Shown: one piece after another, positions 43,796 to 53,345 of the stretch | Layout: every line of letters begins with the position of its first letter | How positions within the stretch are numbered: position 1 is the stretch's first letter | Source of the DNA: Mycobacterium sp. | GTDB lineage: Bacteria > Actinomycetota > Actinomycetes > Mycobacteriales > Mycobacteriaceae | Assembly (NCBI GenBank): GCA_023264735.1 | Contig: JAHFVD010000028.1 | Location: 1-53,925, forward strand | Reading direction: 5' to 3' | Length of the DNA: 53,925 nt | Made by a program: the position numbers and the translations under genes | The notes under the pieces: model-generated | The model's input: the letters and a program-made list of their open reading frames with translations, nothing else | What the model was told of the DNA's origin: nothing | Databases searched by the model: none

Positions 43796-43834
43796 CGCTG
43801 ATCGGGGTCTTTTACCGCCGCATTGTCGCCCCAC

Positions 43835-43840
43835 TAGGCT
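43835..43840 (+). promoter_or_regulatory. -10 element for FAH gene (leaderless)
   Basis: TAGGCT ends seven bases before ATG 43848, without a ribosome site; same arrangement as at serA. Confidence 0.55.
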
Positions 43841-43847
43841 GTGACGA

Positions 43848-44624
43848 ATGCGCCTGGGTCGAATCGCCAGTCCTGACGGGGTCGCCTTCGTGAGTATCGA
43901 AGGGGACACGGGGAATGAAATCGTTCGTGAGATAGCCGAGCATCCGTTCGGTTCGCCGACGTTCACCGGCCGGGCCTGGCCACTGGCTGATGTGCGCCTG
44001 CTGGCGCCGATCCTGGCCAGCAAGGTGGTCTGCATGGGCAAGAACTACCTGGCTCACATCGAGGAAATGGGTGGCGAGGCCCCGGAGGATCCGGTGATCT
44101 TCCTCAAGCCCAACACCGCGATCATCGGGCCTGGTGTGCCAATCCAGTTGCCCGCCAATGCTTCCCCGGTCCACCACGAGGGTGAGCTGGCTGCCGTCAT
44201 CGGCCGCCCGTGCAAGGACGTCCCGGCTGCGCGTGCCGCCGAGAACATCCTGGGCTACACCATCGCCAACGACGTGTCCGCCCGTGACCAGCAGAAGGCC
44301 GACGGTCAGTGGATCCGGGCCAAGGGGCATGACACGTTCTGCCCGGTGGGTCCGTGGATCGTCACCGATCTCGACCCGTCTGATCTGGAGATCCGCACCG
44401 AGGTCAACGGCGAGGTACGCCAGCTGAGCCGGACGTCGTTGATGATCCACGACATCGGGGCCATCATCGAGTGGATTTCCGCCGTGATGACCCTGCTGCC
44501 CGGCGATCTCATTCTCACCGGGACGCCGGAGGGCGTCGGGCCGATCGAGCACGGCGACACCGTCAGCGTCAGCATCGAGGGCATCGGGACGTTGACGAAT
44601 CCCGTGATCCGGAAGGGCAACTGA
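43848..44624 (+). CDS. Fumarylacetoacetate hydrolase-family protein (Rv2993c-like)
   Basis: Enzyme of 258 residues. The N-terminal ~55 residues form a small domain. The FAH core then holds [35 protein letters not shown], the metal-binding acid residues in [11 protein letters not shown] and [10 protein letters not shown], and the end [18 protein letters not shown]. Members hydrolyse or decarboxylate acylpyruvates (oxaloacetate, fumarylpyruvate); the substrate here is not known. The stop overlaps the gltX start (TGATG), so the two are co-transcribed. Confidence 0.88.
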   Translation: MRLGRIASPDGVAFVSIEGDTGNEIVREIAEHPFGSPTFTGRAWPLADVRLLAPILASKVVCMGKNYLAHIEEMGGEAPEDPVIFLKPNTAIIGPGVPIQLPANASPVHHEGELAAVIGRPCKDVPAARAAENILGYTIANDVSARDQQKADGQWIRAKGHDTFCPVGPWIVTDLDPSDLEIRTEVNGEVRQLSRTSLMIHDIGAIIEWISAVMTLLPGDLILTGTPEGVGPIEHGDTVSVSIEGIGTLTNPVIRKGN

Positions 44625-46123
44625 TGACCGCGGCCGCCAATGATCCAGTGCGCGTGCGGTTCTGCCCGTCGCCGACCGGTATCCCGCATGTCGGCATGGT
44701 GCGCACGGCGTTGTTCAACTGGGCGTATGCCCGCCACACCGGCGGCACGTTCGTGTTCCGCATCGAGGACACCGACGCTGCGCGTGACTCCGAGGAAAGC
44801 TATGCGGCACTGCTGGATGCGCTGTGCTGGCTGGGACTGAACTGGGACGAGGGGCCCGAAGTCGGCGGCCCCTACGAGCCCTACCGGCAGTCCCAGCGCA
44901 CGGCCCTCTATCGCGATGTGCTGGACCGGTTGCTCGAGTCCGGGGAGGCCTATCTGGCGTACTCCACACCCGAAGAGGTGGAGGCGCGGCACCAGGCTGC
45001 CGGGCGCAATCCCAAACTGGGCTATGACAATTACGACCGCGATCTGACCGAGGAGCAGCGCGCTGCCTACGTCGCCGAGGGGCGTAGCGCCGTGCTGCGA
45101 CTCCGGATGCCCGACGAGGACATCACCTGGCACGACCTAGTCAGGGGCACAACGACATTCGCTGCCGGCACGGTTCCCGATTTCGCGCTGACCCGTGCGA
45201 CCGGAGAACCGTTGTACACCTTGGTCAATCCGGTCGACGACGCGCTGATGAAGATCACTCACGTGTTGCGCGGGGAGGATCTGCTGTCGTCGACGCCGCG
45301 CCAGATCGCGCTGTATCGGGCGCTCATCCGCCTTGGTGTGACCGACCGCGTACCTGAATTCGCGCACCTGCCACCGGTTTTGGGCGAGGGCACCAAGAAG
45401 CTGTCCAAGCGCGATCCGGAGTCCAACCTGTTCCTGCATCGCGACCGCGGTTTCCTTCCCGAGGGCCTGCTCAACTACCTGGCGCTGCTGGGCTGGGGGA
45501 TCGCCCAGGACAACGACATATTCAGCCTCGACGAAATGGTCGCCGCCTTCGATGTCGTCGACGTCAACTCCAACCCGGCGCGGTTCGACCAGAAGAAGGC
45601 CGACGCGATCAACGCCGAGCACATCCGCCGGCTCGACGAAGCCGAGTTCGCCAGCCGGTTGCGGGCCTATTTCGCGGCGCACGGCCACGACACCGGGCTC
45701 GACGACGCGGGATTCGCCGTCGCCGCGCAGCTGATCCAGACGCGCATCGTGGTGCTCTCCGACGGGTGGGAGCTGCTGAAATTCCTCAATGACGATGCCT
45801 ACGAACTGGATCCGAAGGCCGCCGCCAAGGAGCTCGGACCGGATGCGGCGCCGGTGCTCGACGCAGCAATCACCGCACTCGAGGCCGTGACGGAGTGGGC
45901 AACGCCGGCCATTGAGGATGCGCTCAAGGTCGCACTACTCGAGGGGCTCGAGCTCAAGCCGCGCAAGGCGTTCGGGCCGATCCGGGTCGCGGCGACGGGT
46001 GCCACGATCAGCCCGCCGCTTTTCGAGTCGCTGGAGCTGCTCGGTCGTGACCGTAGCCTGGGTCGACTGCGCGGCGCACGCGACCATGCGGGGGTGCTGG
46101 AAAAAGACGGCGGAAATCTTTGA
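44624..46123 (+). CDS. gltX: Glutamyl-tRNA synthetase
   Basis: Class I synthetase of 499 residues. The HIGH-type motif is [10 protein letters not shown] (about residues 15-24), followed by [13 protein letters not shown]; the KMSKS-type motif is KKLSKRD (about 260). The C-terminal helical domain reads the anticodon. In organisms without glutaminyl-tRNA synthetase it can also charge tRNA-Gln for later amidation; whether it does so here is not shown. ATG 44624 overlaps the FAH stop; a longer frame over that gene is a shadow. The tRNA-Gln and tRNA-Glu genes follow directly. Confidence 0.97.
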   Translation: MTAAANDPVRVRFCPSPTGIPHVGMVRTALFNWAYARHTGGTFVFRIEDTDAARDSEESYAALLDALCWLGLNWDEGPEVGGPYEPYRQSQRTALYRDVLDRLLESGEAYLAYSTPEEVEARHQAAGRNPKLGYDNYDRDLTEEQRAAYVAEGRSAVLRLRMPDEDITWHDLVRGTTTFAAGTVPDFALTRATGEPLYTLVNPVDDALMKITHVLRGEDLLSSTPRQIALYRALIRLGVTDRVPEFAHLPPVLGEGTKKLSKRDPESNLFLHRDRGFLPEGLLNYLALLGWGIAQDNDIFSLDEMVAAFDVVDVNSNPARFDQKKADAINAEHIRRLDEAEFASRLRAYFAAHGHDTGLDDAGFAVAAQLIQTRIVVLSDGWELLKFLNDDAYELDPKAAAKELGPDAAPVLDAAITALEAVTEWATPAIEDALKVALLEGLELKPRKAFGPIRVAATGATISPPLFESLELLGRDRSLGRLRGARDHAGVLEKDGGNL

Positions 46124-46220
46124 TATTGTCTTCGTCGGCCCGCGAACCTTGGCAGAGCGGCCCTAATCCCTCGGAACAACCGGGGATAAAGGCTTCTGAC
46201 CAGCGGTTATAGGCAGCCAA

Positions 46221-46292
46221 TGGGGTATGGTGTAATTGGCAACACTAGGGATTCTGATTCCCTCATTCTAGGTTCGAGTCCTGGTACCCCAG
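46221..46292 (+). tRNA. tRNA-Gln (CTG)
   Basis: Cloverleaf: acceptor TGGGGTA pairs with TACCCCA, D-arm, anticodon stem AGGGA/TCCCT with loop TTCTGAT (anticodon CTG, glutamine), and the T-loop GGTTCGAGTCC. Discriminator G at 46292. CCA is not encoded (CAA follows). Confidence 0.95.
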
Positions 46293-46367
46293 CAATTATG
46301 TCGGCAACGGCCTCTGAGCTATGCTGGCTACCCGGTGCGCCGCAAGGCGCGCCATGGATTTGGTTCT

Positions 46368-46443
46368 GGCCCCGTCGTCTAGCGGCCTAGGACGCCGCCC
46401 TCTCACGGCGGTAGCGTGGGTTCGAATCCCATCGGGGCTACCA
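46368..46443 (+). tRNA. tRNA-Glu (CTC)
   Basis: Cloverleaf: acceptor GGCCCCG/CGGGGCT, anticodon stem CCGCC/GGCGG with loop CTCTCAC (anticodon CTC, glutamate), T-arm GTGGGTTCGAATCCCAT. The CCA end is encoded (46441-46443), unlike the tRNA-Gln just upstream. A strong terminator follows. Confidence 0.95.
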
Positions 46444-46452
46444 ATCCAAACT

Positions 46453-46483
46453 CGCCCGGTCACCGACCGGGCGATTCGTTTTT
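46453..46483 (+). terminator. Intrinsic terminator after tRNA-Glu
   Basis: CGCCCGGT and ACCGGGCG (46453-46460, 46466-46473) form a perfect eight-pair stem with loop CACCG. A run of five T follows at 46479-46483. It ends the gltX/tRNA region. Confidence 0.85.
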
Positions 46484-46554
46484 CTGGGGGCCGCCACTGT
46501 GTCGCAGCCAGCAAATAGCCGCGCCCGTGGGGATCTTGCCGCAGCATTGTCGCT

Positions 46555-48180
46555 GTGCGACCGGTGAAGCGGTACCGAACGGCAATCCTGATTGCCGCGG
46601 TGCTTCTGGTGGTGGCCACCGCATCGGGACCATCGGCCTGGCGGCTCACGCACGGCACCCCGGTCATCAGCGGCCCCTTCGCGGCACTGCTGGCGGCGTC
46701 GACCAACCTCGGTCCGTCGCGCGCCAGTGACGCTCAGCTCACCGTCACCCTTCGCGGGTCCGCGCGCCCGGCGACGCTGATCGACTGGGCGACCGCGCAT
46801 CGGCTCGCGGTGCGCTGGCAACCCGGCGAGAATTTCGCGTTCGTCACGGGCGCCGCCGACGGTATCGCCGACGCGTTCGGAGTGCCCGTCCACGACTACC
46901 GGGGCGCCCACGGCCAGGTGTTCTACGCCTCACCCCGGCAGCCGGCACTGCCGCCCGCACTGCGCGACGACGTCACCGGTGTCGGCCGCATCCTGAGCTA
47001 CCTGCCACACCGGATGGCGCGGCCGGTGTTCCCGCTGGACGTGCCGCGCCCCGGTCTGACGCCGCAGCATCTGCTGACCGCCTACAACGCGACCCCGCTC
47101 GTCGAAGCCGGCTACCGGGGTGCCGGCCAGACGCTGGTTTTCTTCTCCTTCGATGGTTTCGACCAGCGCGACCTCGACATGTTCGCCGACACCTGGGCGC
47201 TGCCGAGATTCACCCCCGAGGTTGTCGGCGGCCCGCTCGCGCCGCCCGAGGGGGAGGCCGTGATGGACCTCGAGGTCGCCCACGCCATCGCACCGGAGGC
47301 CCGGCTCGTAGTGGTCAATGCCCGTCACACGATCGAGGGTGACGGCACCTTCGAGAAGATCGCCCGGATGTTCGACGACGCCGCGGGGCGGTTCCCCGCT
47401 TCGGTCTGGAGCCTGTCGATCGGCTGGGGATGTGAGGCTCTGGTGAACGCGGCCGACGTCGCTCCGGTGCGGTCCTCCCTCACCAACGCGCACCGGCGCG
47501 GTATCGCGGTCTTCGACGCCAGTGGTGACACCGCCGGGCTGGAATGTAAAGGCGGCAGGGACTGGTCGACGGCGCCCGGCCCCAACGATGTGGGCGTGGA
47601 CACCATCGCCTCGCTGCCGGAGGTCACCTCGGTCGGCGGCACGACGCTCTATACCGACGCCGACGGCAGATGGATGGATGAGCGGGCCTGGATCGACGTG
47701 CCGATGTCGCAGGGCTCCAGCGGCGGTGTGTCCCGCTTGTTCGCCCGTCCCGACTATCAGCGCGGGATAACCATCGCCAGGGACACCGACCACCGCCTCG
47801 TCCCCGACGTCGCCGCGGTGGCCGATCCGTTCACCGGTGTGCAGATCATCTTCGGGCAGAACAAGAGAATCGGCGGCGGCACCTCGCAAGCCGCACCGAT
47901 CTGGGCCGGCCTGACAGTGCTGATGAATCAGTATGTGCTCGACAATGGCGGCAGGCCGCTCGGCGATATCAACCCACTTCTCTACCGAGCGGCCCGGGGA
48001 TCCAACCGGCCGGGATTCCACGACATCACGATGGGCGGCAACGCCGTCGACAACCCCAACCCCGGCTACGACCTGGTGACCGGCCTCGGCAGTCCCATCA
48101 CCTTCAATCTCGCCCAAAATCTGCTCGACGCGCAGAAGGCCCAGTCGGTGGCCGCGGGCTTTGCACCCGGTGGCGGGTAG
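46555..48180 (+). CDS. Sedolisin-type (S53) serine-carboxyl protease
   Basis: Exported protease of 541 residues. An N-terminal hydrophobic segment (ILIAAVLLVVATASG, about 10-24) is a signal or anchor. A pro-kumamolisin activation domain spans about residues 35-165. The catalytic domain has Glu and Asp in GEAVMDLEVAHAIAPEA (E-x3-D), the oxyanion Asp in FDASGDTAG and the Ser in GGTSQAAPIWAG, the full S53 set. A C-terminal calcium site is expected around PGYDLVTGLGSP. It is active at acid pH in known members. The membrane-protein gene starts two bases after it, so the pair is an operon. Confidence 0.88.
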   Translation: MRPVKRYRTAILIAAVLLVVATASGPSAWRLTHGTPVISGPFAALLAASTNLGPSRASDAQLTVTLRGSARPATLIDWATAHRLAVRWQPGENFAFVTGAADGIADAFGVPVHDYRGAHGQVFYASPRQPALPPALRDDVTGVGRILSYLPHRMARPVFPLDVPRPGLTPQHLLTAYNATPLVEAGYRGAGQTLVFFSFDGFDQRDLDMFADTWALPRFTPEVVGGPLAPPEGEAVMDLEVAHAIAPEARLVVVNARHTIEGDGTFEKIARMFDDAAGRFPASVWSLSIGWGCEALVNAADVAPVRSSLTNAHRRGIAVFDASGDTAGLECKGGRDWSTAPGPNDVGVDTIASLPEVTSVGGTTLYTDADGRWMDERAWIDVPMSQGSSGGVSRLFARPDYQRGITIARDTDHRLVPDVAAVADPFTGVQIIFGQNKRIGGGTSQAAPIWAGLTVLMNQYVLDNGGRPLGDINPLLYRAARGSNRPGFHDITMGGNAVDNPNPGYDLVTGLGSPITFNLAQNLLDAQKAQSVAAGFAPGGG

Positions 48181-48182
48181 GC

Positions 48183-49745
48183 GTGCCGATCACACGACCG
48201 TCGTTGACGGGTGCGATGTTCCCGCAGCTGCCCGCCAGCGCCCGCAGTCCCTTTCGGGCCGGCCTGATCCTGCTCGTCGCGGCGCTGACGGGATTTGCCG
48301 CGCTGCGCTGGCAGGCCGCGATGATCGCGACCGCTGTGTGCGGGCTGCCCGTGTTGTACGTCATCTACGTGCGCCAGATCGGCATTCGCCGGACCATCGG
48401 GCTGCGCGCTGTCGTCGTATCCGGGGTTCTTGCCCTGGTGTTGGCAGTCGGGTGGGCACTGATCTCAGGCCCGATCCTCGCCAGGGCCTACGACGCGGCA
48501 TTGGGTGCGCAGACGAATCTCACGCAGATGGTGCTGTTCGGGGCGGTTGTGCCGATCAGCGAGGCACTTCTGGTGTTGGTGCCCGTGGTGGTCGTTCGGC
48601 TCATCGACCGCACGCCCCGGGATGCACTGGCCGGCTTCACGATCGGCGCGCTCGCTGCGACGCTGTTCACCGGGTTTGCCAGCGCGACGCTGCTGATTCC
48701 ACAACTGGCGATGGGTGTCACCGCTCCCGACCGCACGCTGAGCAGTCTGCTGGTCGAGGCGCTGGTCGAGGGAATCGGGTGGCCTCTCGTCGGCGTGGCG
48801 ACCGGCGGGATCGTCGGCATCGCATTGTGGTTTACCAAGCCGCCCAACGCTTCTCGACGCTATCGGGGTATCCGTCCCGCCGCGCTGTTGACGGTTCTGA
48901 TCATGGTGACCGCGATGGGGGTCGTGGACGTCGTGCCGCTCTCGTCGACGTGGTACGGCGTGCTGCATCTGCTGATCGCATGCGCGGCGATGGGGGTAGT
49001 GCACATCGCCATCACGGCCGCCGTGCGTCACCAGGCCTACGACAGTGCTGGCGACGGTAGACAATTGGTGCGGCCGGCCACCTACACCGGTGTATTGGGG
49101 TCCATGATCGTGGGCCTGGCCGTGGCGGTTGCTGTGGGTGTCGTCGTGTCGGCGCGAATCACACCTGCACCGCAACCCTATGTGTGCCCGCCGGATTGCG
49201 GCAGGCCGCCGCTGGGCACACCCGTCGAAAACAACCCCCGGTTCAGCGGCGACAACGGCGCGTTCTCGGTCGCCTACCCCGGTAACGGGTCCGCCTACGA
49301 AGTCACCTTCGATCCACCCGGGGTGAAAGGTGTTGAGCTGAACTATGTCGGTGGAGATACCGGCACGCTGACGCTCTTCGGCGAGCACGCAGACGGTCGC
49401 ACCGCCAAGCAGGTCGTGCAGCAACTCGTCGAAAGCCGGTACCCGGGTGCGACCGTCGATTACGAAATCCCCAACGCGTCGGTCGGTTACCAGCCCGGCT
49501 ACGGCGTCGTCGCCGACGTGTTTCCCACCGCTTCCTCGGCCACTTACACCCGGCTTCGCGTGATGATCCTGGCCGCGGTCAAGCACGACTATGCGCTGAT
49601 CGCGACCGCGATCGGCCCCTATCACGAATTCAGTCCCGCCTACGGGACCGGTCAGCCCTCGGGGGCCAACCTCGAGCTGGCCATGGATATGGGCAAGTAC
49701 GTCAACAGCTTCAGGTGGTACGGCGACCGGTTCGGTCGCCCTTAG
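48183..49745 (+). CDS. Polytopic membrane protein with external C-terminal domain
   Basis: Protein of 520 residues, function unknown. About eight to nine helices occupy residues 25-300. One of them carries VVPISEALLVLVP, faintly like the PrsW glutamic-protease motif, but too weak to assign. After the last helix (about 305-325) comes a Cys pair (YVCPPDCGRPPLG) and a ~180-residue external domain with beta character (GNGSAYEVTFDPPGVKGVELNY). GTG 48183 immediately follows the S53 protease stop, indicating coupled expression. A joint role at the cell surface, as anchor, activator or substrate of the protease, is inference. Confidence 0.75.
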   Translation: MPITRPSLTGAMFPQLPASARSPFRAGLILLVAALTGFAALRWQAAMIATAVCGLPVLYVIYVRQIGIRRTIGLRAVVVSGVLALVLAVGWALISGPILARAYDAALGAQTNLTQMVLFGAVVPISEALLVLVPVVVVRLIDRTPRDALAGFTIGALAATLFTGFASATLLIPQLAMGVTAPDRTLSSLLVEALVEGIGWPLVGVATGGIVGIALWFTKPPNASRRYRGIRPAALLTVLIMVTAMGVVDVVPLSSTWYGVLHLLIACAAMGVVHIAITAAVRHQAYDSAGDGRQLVRPATYTGVLGSMIVGLAVAVAVGVVVSARITPAPQPYVCPPDCGRPPLGTPVENNPRFSGDNGAFSVAYPGNGSAYEVTFDPPGVKGVELNYVGGDTGTLTLFGEHADGRTAKQVVQQLVESRYPGATVDYEIPNASVGYQPGYGVVADVFPTASSATYTRLRVMILAAVKHDYALIATAIGPYHEFSPAYGTGQPSGANLELAMDMGKYVNSFRWYGDRFGRP

Positions 49746-49757
49746 TCATGCCCCTGG

Positions 49758-50255
49758 TTATTCAGCGGGCGCAGTGGAACCGGCCAGCGGCATCGGCGGC
49801 ATGCCGAGCTTGCCGTGATCCCAGGACCGGATGCGGCTGGCCGCGATGCGCACCGCCACACGCTTGTTCATCATCATGTCGACGGCCGGCTTGAGGTCGT
49901 CGGTGTAGGGACCGTTGTAGCGCTCCCACACGCTGATGCCGACTTTGAAAATGGTGTCGGGATCATCGACGATCTCGCCGACACCCTCGAACGCGACCCC
50001 TCGCAGCGTGTCGTAGGTCATCCCGTCCTCGATGAGAAAGCTCACCCGCGGATTGCGACGCAGGTTGACCGCCTTCTGGGACTTGGCCTTCGTCTCGACC
50101 CAGATGTCGCCGTCCAGGACGCCGTACCACATGGCGACGAGGTGCGGCTGGCCGTCGGCTCCGATGGTCGCCATGGTGCCGGTGCGGCTACGAGCCACGA
50201 AATCGGCGATCTCGGCGTCCGACATGACGATCTGGTTGCGTTGATTGGTTCCCAT
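49758..50255 (-). CDS. PPOX-family flavin/F420-binding protein (Rv2991-like)
   Basis: Split-barrel protein of 165 residues: FVARSRTGTMATIGADGQPHLVAMWYGVLDGDIWVET is the cofactor-binding start, followed by KAVNLRRNPRVSFLIEDG and the C-terminal IASRIRSWDHGKL. Close in length and position to Rv2991, a member of the F420/FMN (pyridoxamine 5'-phosphate oxidase-like) family. It probably reduces an unknown substrate with F420H2 or FMN. ATG 50255. It lies downstream of iclR on the same strand with a 42-base gap and may share its transcript. Confidence 0.85.
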   Translation of the reverse strand: MGTNQRNQIVMSDAEIADFVARSRTGTMATIGADGQPHLVAMWYGVLDGDIWVETKAKSQKAVNLRRNPRVSFLIEDGMTYDTLRGVAFEGVGEIVDDPDTIFKVGISVWERYNGPYTDDLKPAVDMMMNKRVAVRIAASRIRSWDHGKLGMPPMPLAGSTAPAE

Positions 50256-50297
50256 GGCGCCAGTTTGTCAGGCCGTCCGGCGCCGTTGTCGCGGGGA

Positions 50298-50999
50298 TCA
50301 CAGTCTGCGAGTGAGGGCGTCGGCCGCGGCCACCAGGTCGGCGGCCCACCGCGCGCCGGGACGCCGGCCCATCCGATCGATAGGGCCGGACACCGACACG
50401 GCCGCGATCACCGTGCCGCTGCGGTCGCGCACCGGGGCGGAAATGCTGGCCACCCCGGGTTCGCGCTCGGCGGCACTCTGCGCCCAGCCGCGGCGGCGGA
50501 CCTCGGCCAGGGTGCGTTCGGTGAACTTTGCGGTCGGCAGCACGGTCTGCTGGGTGGTGCTGTCGCTATAGGCCAACAGCACTTTGGCGCCCGAACCGGC
50601 TGTCATCGGCAGCCGGGCCCCGACGGGCACGGTATCGCGAAGCCCGGCAGGCGGTTCCAATGCCGCGACGCAGATCCGGCTGGTGCCCTCGCGACGGTAG
50701 AGCTGCACGCTCTCGCCGGTGATCTCGCGCAGCCTTGGCAGTACCGCCGCGCCCGCGGCCAGCAGCGGATCGTTGACCTGGGCGGACAATTCACTGATGG
50801 CAGGCCCGAGACGCCAGCGCCCCGCGCTGTCGCGAGCCAGCAGCCGGTGGACCTCGAGGCCGGCGGCGAGGCGGTGCGCGGTGGCACGGGGGAGGCCGGT
50901 GCGCTCACAGAGTTCGGCCAGCCCGCAGGGGGAATCGGCGATCGAGTGCAGTACGCCCACGGCTTTGTCGAGCACGCCGATGCCGCTATCCTGTCTCAT
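50298..50999 (-). CDS. IclR-family regulator divergent from leuCD (Rv2989-like)
   Basis: Regulator of 233 residues: winged helix at about 5-65 (LAELCERTGLPRATAHRLAAGLEVHRLL) and an IclR effector domain (about 80-230; SVQLYRREGTSRICVAALEPP, GSGAKVLLAY, GVASISAPVRDRSGTVIAAVSVSGP). It is divergent from leuC across 75 bases, the classic place for an NdgR/LeuR-type regulator of leuCD in actinobacteria. ATG 50999. The likely ligand is a branched-chain amino acid or intermediate, inferred from neighbours. Confidence 0.88.
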   Translation of the reverse strand: MRQDSGIGVLDKAVGVLHSIADSPCGLAELCERTGLPRATAHRLAAGLEVHRLLARDSAGRWRLGPAISELSAQVNDPLLAAGAAVLPRLREITGESVQLYRREGTSRICVAALEPPAGLRDTVPVGARLPMTAGSGAKVLLAYSDSTTQQTVLPTAKFTERTLAEVRRRGWAQSAAEREPGVASISAPVRDRSGTVIAAVSVSGPIDRMGRRPGARWAADLVAAADALTRRL

Positions 51000-51033
51000 A
51001 TCGAGATACTAGCGTCCCGAAATGTGAGATATC
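50994..51033. promoter_or_regulatory. IclR/leuC intergenic repeat elements
   Basis: TCTCATATCGAGATA (50994-51008) and TGAGATATC (51025-51033) share a TATCTC/GAGATA core in opposite settings, inside the divergent promoter region. They may be operator half-sites for the IclR protein. Weak, based on visual similarity only. Confidence 0.3.
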
Positions 51034-51074
51034 CAGACTTGCGTTCCGGGAATCAAAGAATGAATTGAGAACCC

Positions 51075-52529
51075 ATGGCTCAGTCCGACAAGCCCAGGAC
51101 ACTGCCCGAGAAGGCCAGGACACTCCCCGAGAAGGTTTGGGACGACCACGTCGTCGTCGCCGGCGCCGGCAGCGGTGGATCGCGTGAACCCGATCTGATC
51201 TACATCGATCTCCATCTCATTCACGAGGTGACCAGCCCGCAGGCCTTCGACGGGCTGCGGCTGGCCGGCCGACCGGTGCACCGCCCCGATCTCACGATCG
51301 CCACCGAGGATCACAACGTGCCGACGGTCGACATCGACAAGCCGATCGCCGACCCGATCTCGCGCACTCAGGTCGAGACGTTGCGGCACAACTGCGCCGA
51401 ATTCGGCGTGCGGCTGCACCCGATGGGTGATGTCGAGCAGGGGATCGTCCACGTGATGGGCCCACAGCTCGGACTGACCCAGCCGGGCATGACGATCGTG
51501 TGCGGCGACAGCCACACCTCCACCCACGGCGCGTTCGGCGCGATCGCGATGGGCATCGGCACTTCCGAAGTGGAGCATGTGCTTGCCACCCAGACACTTC
51601 CGCTGCGGCCGTTCAAGACGATGGCGATCAATGTCGAGGGTGTGCTGCCGCCGGGAGTGAGTGCCAAGGACATCATCCTGGCGGTGATCGCCAAGATCGG
51701 CACCGGCGGCGGCCAGGGCTACGTCATCGAATACCGCGGCAGCACCATCGAATCGCTGTCGATGGAGAGCCGGATGACCATCTGCAATATGAGCATCGAG
51801 GCCGGCGCCCGCGCAGGACTGGTGGCTCCCGACGAGATCACCTACGAATTCCTGCGCGGCCGTCCGTACGCTCCAACGGGCGCGGATTGGGATGCGGCGG
51901 TGGCGTCGTGGGACGCGCTGAAGACCGACGAGGGCGCCGAATTCGACACCGAGGTCTACATCGACGCGACGACGCTGAGCCCCTTTGTCACGTGGGGCAC
52001 CAACCCGGGCCAGGGTGTTCCGCTGTCCGAGGCGGTGCCCGACCCGGAACTGATGACCAGCGACGACGACCGGCAGGCCGCCGAGAAGGCGTTGGCATAC
52101 ATGGACCTTCGCGCAGGCACTCCGATGCGCGATGTCGCCGTCGACGCGGTGTTCGTCGGCTCGTGCACGAACGGGCGCATCGAGGATCTGCGGGTGGTGG
52201 CCGATGTGCTGCGCGGCCGCAAGGTCGCCGACGGCGTGCGGATGCTGATAGTGCCGGGGTCGATGCGGGTGCGCGCTCAGGCCGAATCCGAAGGGCTGGG
52301 CGAGATCTTCACCGCGGCCGGTGCGGATTGGCGCCAGGCCGGCTGCTCGATGTGCCTTGGAATGAATCCGGATCAGCTGGCACCGGGGGAGCGTTGTGCG
52401 TCGACGTCCAACCGGAATTTCGAAGGCCGACAGGGCAAGGGTGGCCGCACGCACCTGGTTTCGCCGGCCGTCGCCGCCGCGACTGCGGTGCGCGGAACCC
52501 TGTCCTCACCCGCCGATCTCAAAAACTAG
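51075..52529 (+). CDS. leuC: 3-isopropylmalate dehydratase large subunit
   Basis: Aconitase-type subunit of 484 residues; with LeuD it converts 2- to 3-isopropylmalate. 4Fe-4S ligands: Cys in VGSCTNGR and two Cys in [13 protein letters not shown]. Other family blocks: [15 protein letters not shown] and [19 protein letters not shown]. The N-terminus is odd: [14 protein letters not shown] arises from a 21-base tandem duplication (51096-51137), and a few residues later an extra Ser/Gly-rich insert ([10 protein letters not shown]) replaces the short loop I recall in M. tuberculosis LeuC. Both lie before the active-site domains, so function is probably kept. leuD follows after 20 bases. Confidence 0.96.
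   Translation: MAQSDKPRTLPEKARTLPEKVWDDHVVVAGAGSGGSREPDLIYIDLHLIHEVTSPQAFDGLRLAGRPVHRPDLTIATEDHNVPTVDIDKPIADPISRTQVETLRHNCAEFGVRLHPMGDVEQGIVHVMGPQLGLTQPGMTIVCGDSHTSTHGAFGAIAMGIGTSEVEHVLATQTLPLRPFKTMAINVEGVLPPGVSAKDIILAVIAKIGTGGGQGYVIEYRGSTIESLSMESRMTICNMSIEAGARAGLVAPDEITYEFLRGRPYAPTGADWDAAVASWDALKTDEGAEFDTEVYIDATTLSPFVTWGTNPGQGVPLSEAVPDPELMTSDDDRQAAEKALAYMDLRAGTPMRDVAVDAVFVGSCTNGRIEDLRVVADVLRGRKVADGVRMLIVPGSMRVRAQAESEGLGEIFTAAGADWRQAGCSMCLGMNPDQLAPGERCASTSNRNFEGRQGKGGRTHLVSPAVAAATAVRGTLSSPADLKN
51096..51137 (+). repeat. 21-bp tandem duplication in leuC
   Basis: Two adjacent 21-base units (51096-51116, 51117-51137) match at 18 of 21 positions and duplicate seven codons in frame near the LeuC N-terminus. 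Confidence 0.85.
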
Positions 52530-52549
52530 ACCTGCTAAGGAGATCCACG

Positions 52550-53146
52550 ATGGATGCATTTCACACCCACACCGGCATCGGGGTTCCGTTGCGGCGGTCC
52601 AATGTCGACACCGACCAGATCATTCCGGCGGTGTATTTGAAGCGGGTCACCCGAACGGGTTTCGAGGATGGATTGTTCGCCGCATGGCGCAACGACCCCT
52701 CATTCATACTCAATCTGAGTCCCTTCGATCGGGGTTCAGTCTTGGTCGCTGGCCCCGACTTCGGCACCGGATCGTCACGCGAGCATGCGGTCTGGGCGCT
52801 CATGGACTTCGGATTCCGGGTCGTCATCTCGTCCCGGTTCGCCGACATCTTTCGCGGCAACGCGGGCAAGGCCGGGCTGTTGGCGGCCGAAGTCGCTCAA
52901 GATGATGTTGAACTTCTCTGGAAGCTCATCGAGCAGAATCCGGGGCTGGAAATCACTGTAAATCTTCAAGATCGAAATATCACCGCGGGAACGGCCGTGG
53001 TGCCGTTCACGATTGACGATTACACAGCTTGGAGATTGCTGGAAGGGCTCGACGATATAGGCCTTACGCTGCGGAAACTCGCTGAAATCGAAGCATTCGA
53101 GTCCGCGCGCCCGAGTTGGAAGCCACACATTTCGACGGCTTCCTGA
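52550..53146 (+). CDS. leuD: 3-isopropylmalate dehydratase small subunit
   Basis: Swivelling-domain subunit of 198 residues. Typical blocks: [22 protein letters not shown] at the start, [17 protein letters not shown] (substrate phosphate-like loop) and [22 protein letters not shown] 52550 has AAGGAG seven bases upstream. It forms an operon with leuC. The last third (52960-53090) uses visibly more A/T-ending codons than the rest of the operon. Strong GC-rich hairpins follow the stop. Confidence 0.96.
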   Translation: MDAFHTHTGIGVPLRRSNVDTDQIIPAVYLKRVTRTGFEDGLFAAWRNDPSFILNLSPFDRGSVLVAGPDFGTGSSREHAVWALMDFGFRVVISSRFADIFRGNAGKAGLLAAEVAQDDVELLWKLIEQNPGLEITVNLQDRNITAGTAVVPFTIDDYTAWRLLEGLDDIGLTLRKLAEIEAFESARPSWKPHISTAS

Positions 53147-53170
53147 AGGGCGCGGGACGCCGAATTCCCG

Positions 53171-53217
53171 CCCCCAAAGGGGGGTTCAGCCCCCCTCGAA
53201 TCACCGCCCTAGGGCGG
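53171..53217 (+). terminator. Hairpins after leuD
   Basis: GGGGGG (53179-53184) can pair either with the upstream CCCCC (53171-53175) or with CCCCCC (53190-53195), two mutually exclusive stems. A separate perfect palindrome CCGCCCTAGGGCGG lies at 53204-53217. No T-run. Likely transcription end of leuCD. Confidence 0.55.
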
Positions 53218-53269
53218 CAACCGGATTGCTGAAATCCTCCTAAGTCGTGCCCCAAATTGGGCGTGGCTC

Positions 53270-53299
53270 TTGGAATTCTGCAGGTCTTGGGTTTACCGT
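53270..53299 (+). promoter_or_regulatory. hupB promoter candidate
   Basis: TTGGAA (53270-53275) and TACCGT (53294-53299) with an 18-base spacer would start transcription near 53306, about 40 bases before hupB. A moderate match to sigma-A sites. Confidence 0.4.
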
Positions 53300-53345
53300 G
53301 TTGTGCAGTCGGTCCAAAGTGGACCACTGGCTTCGGAGGAATTGA

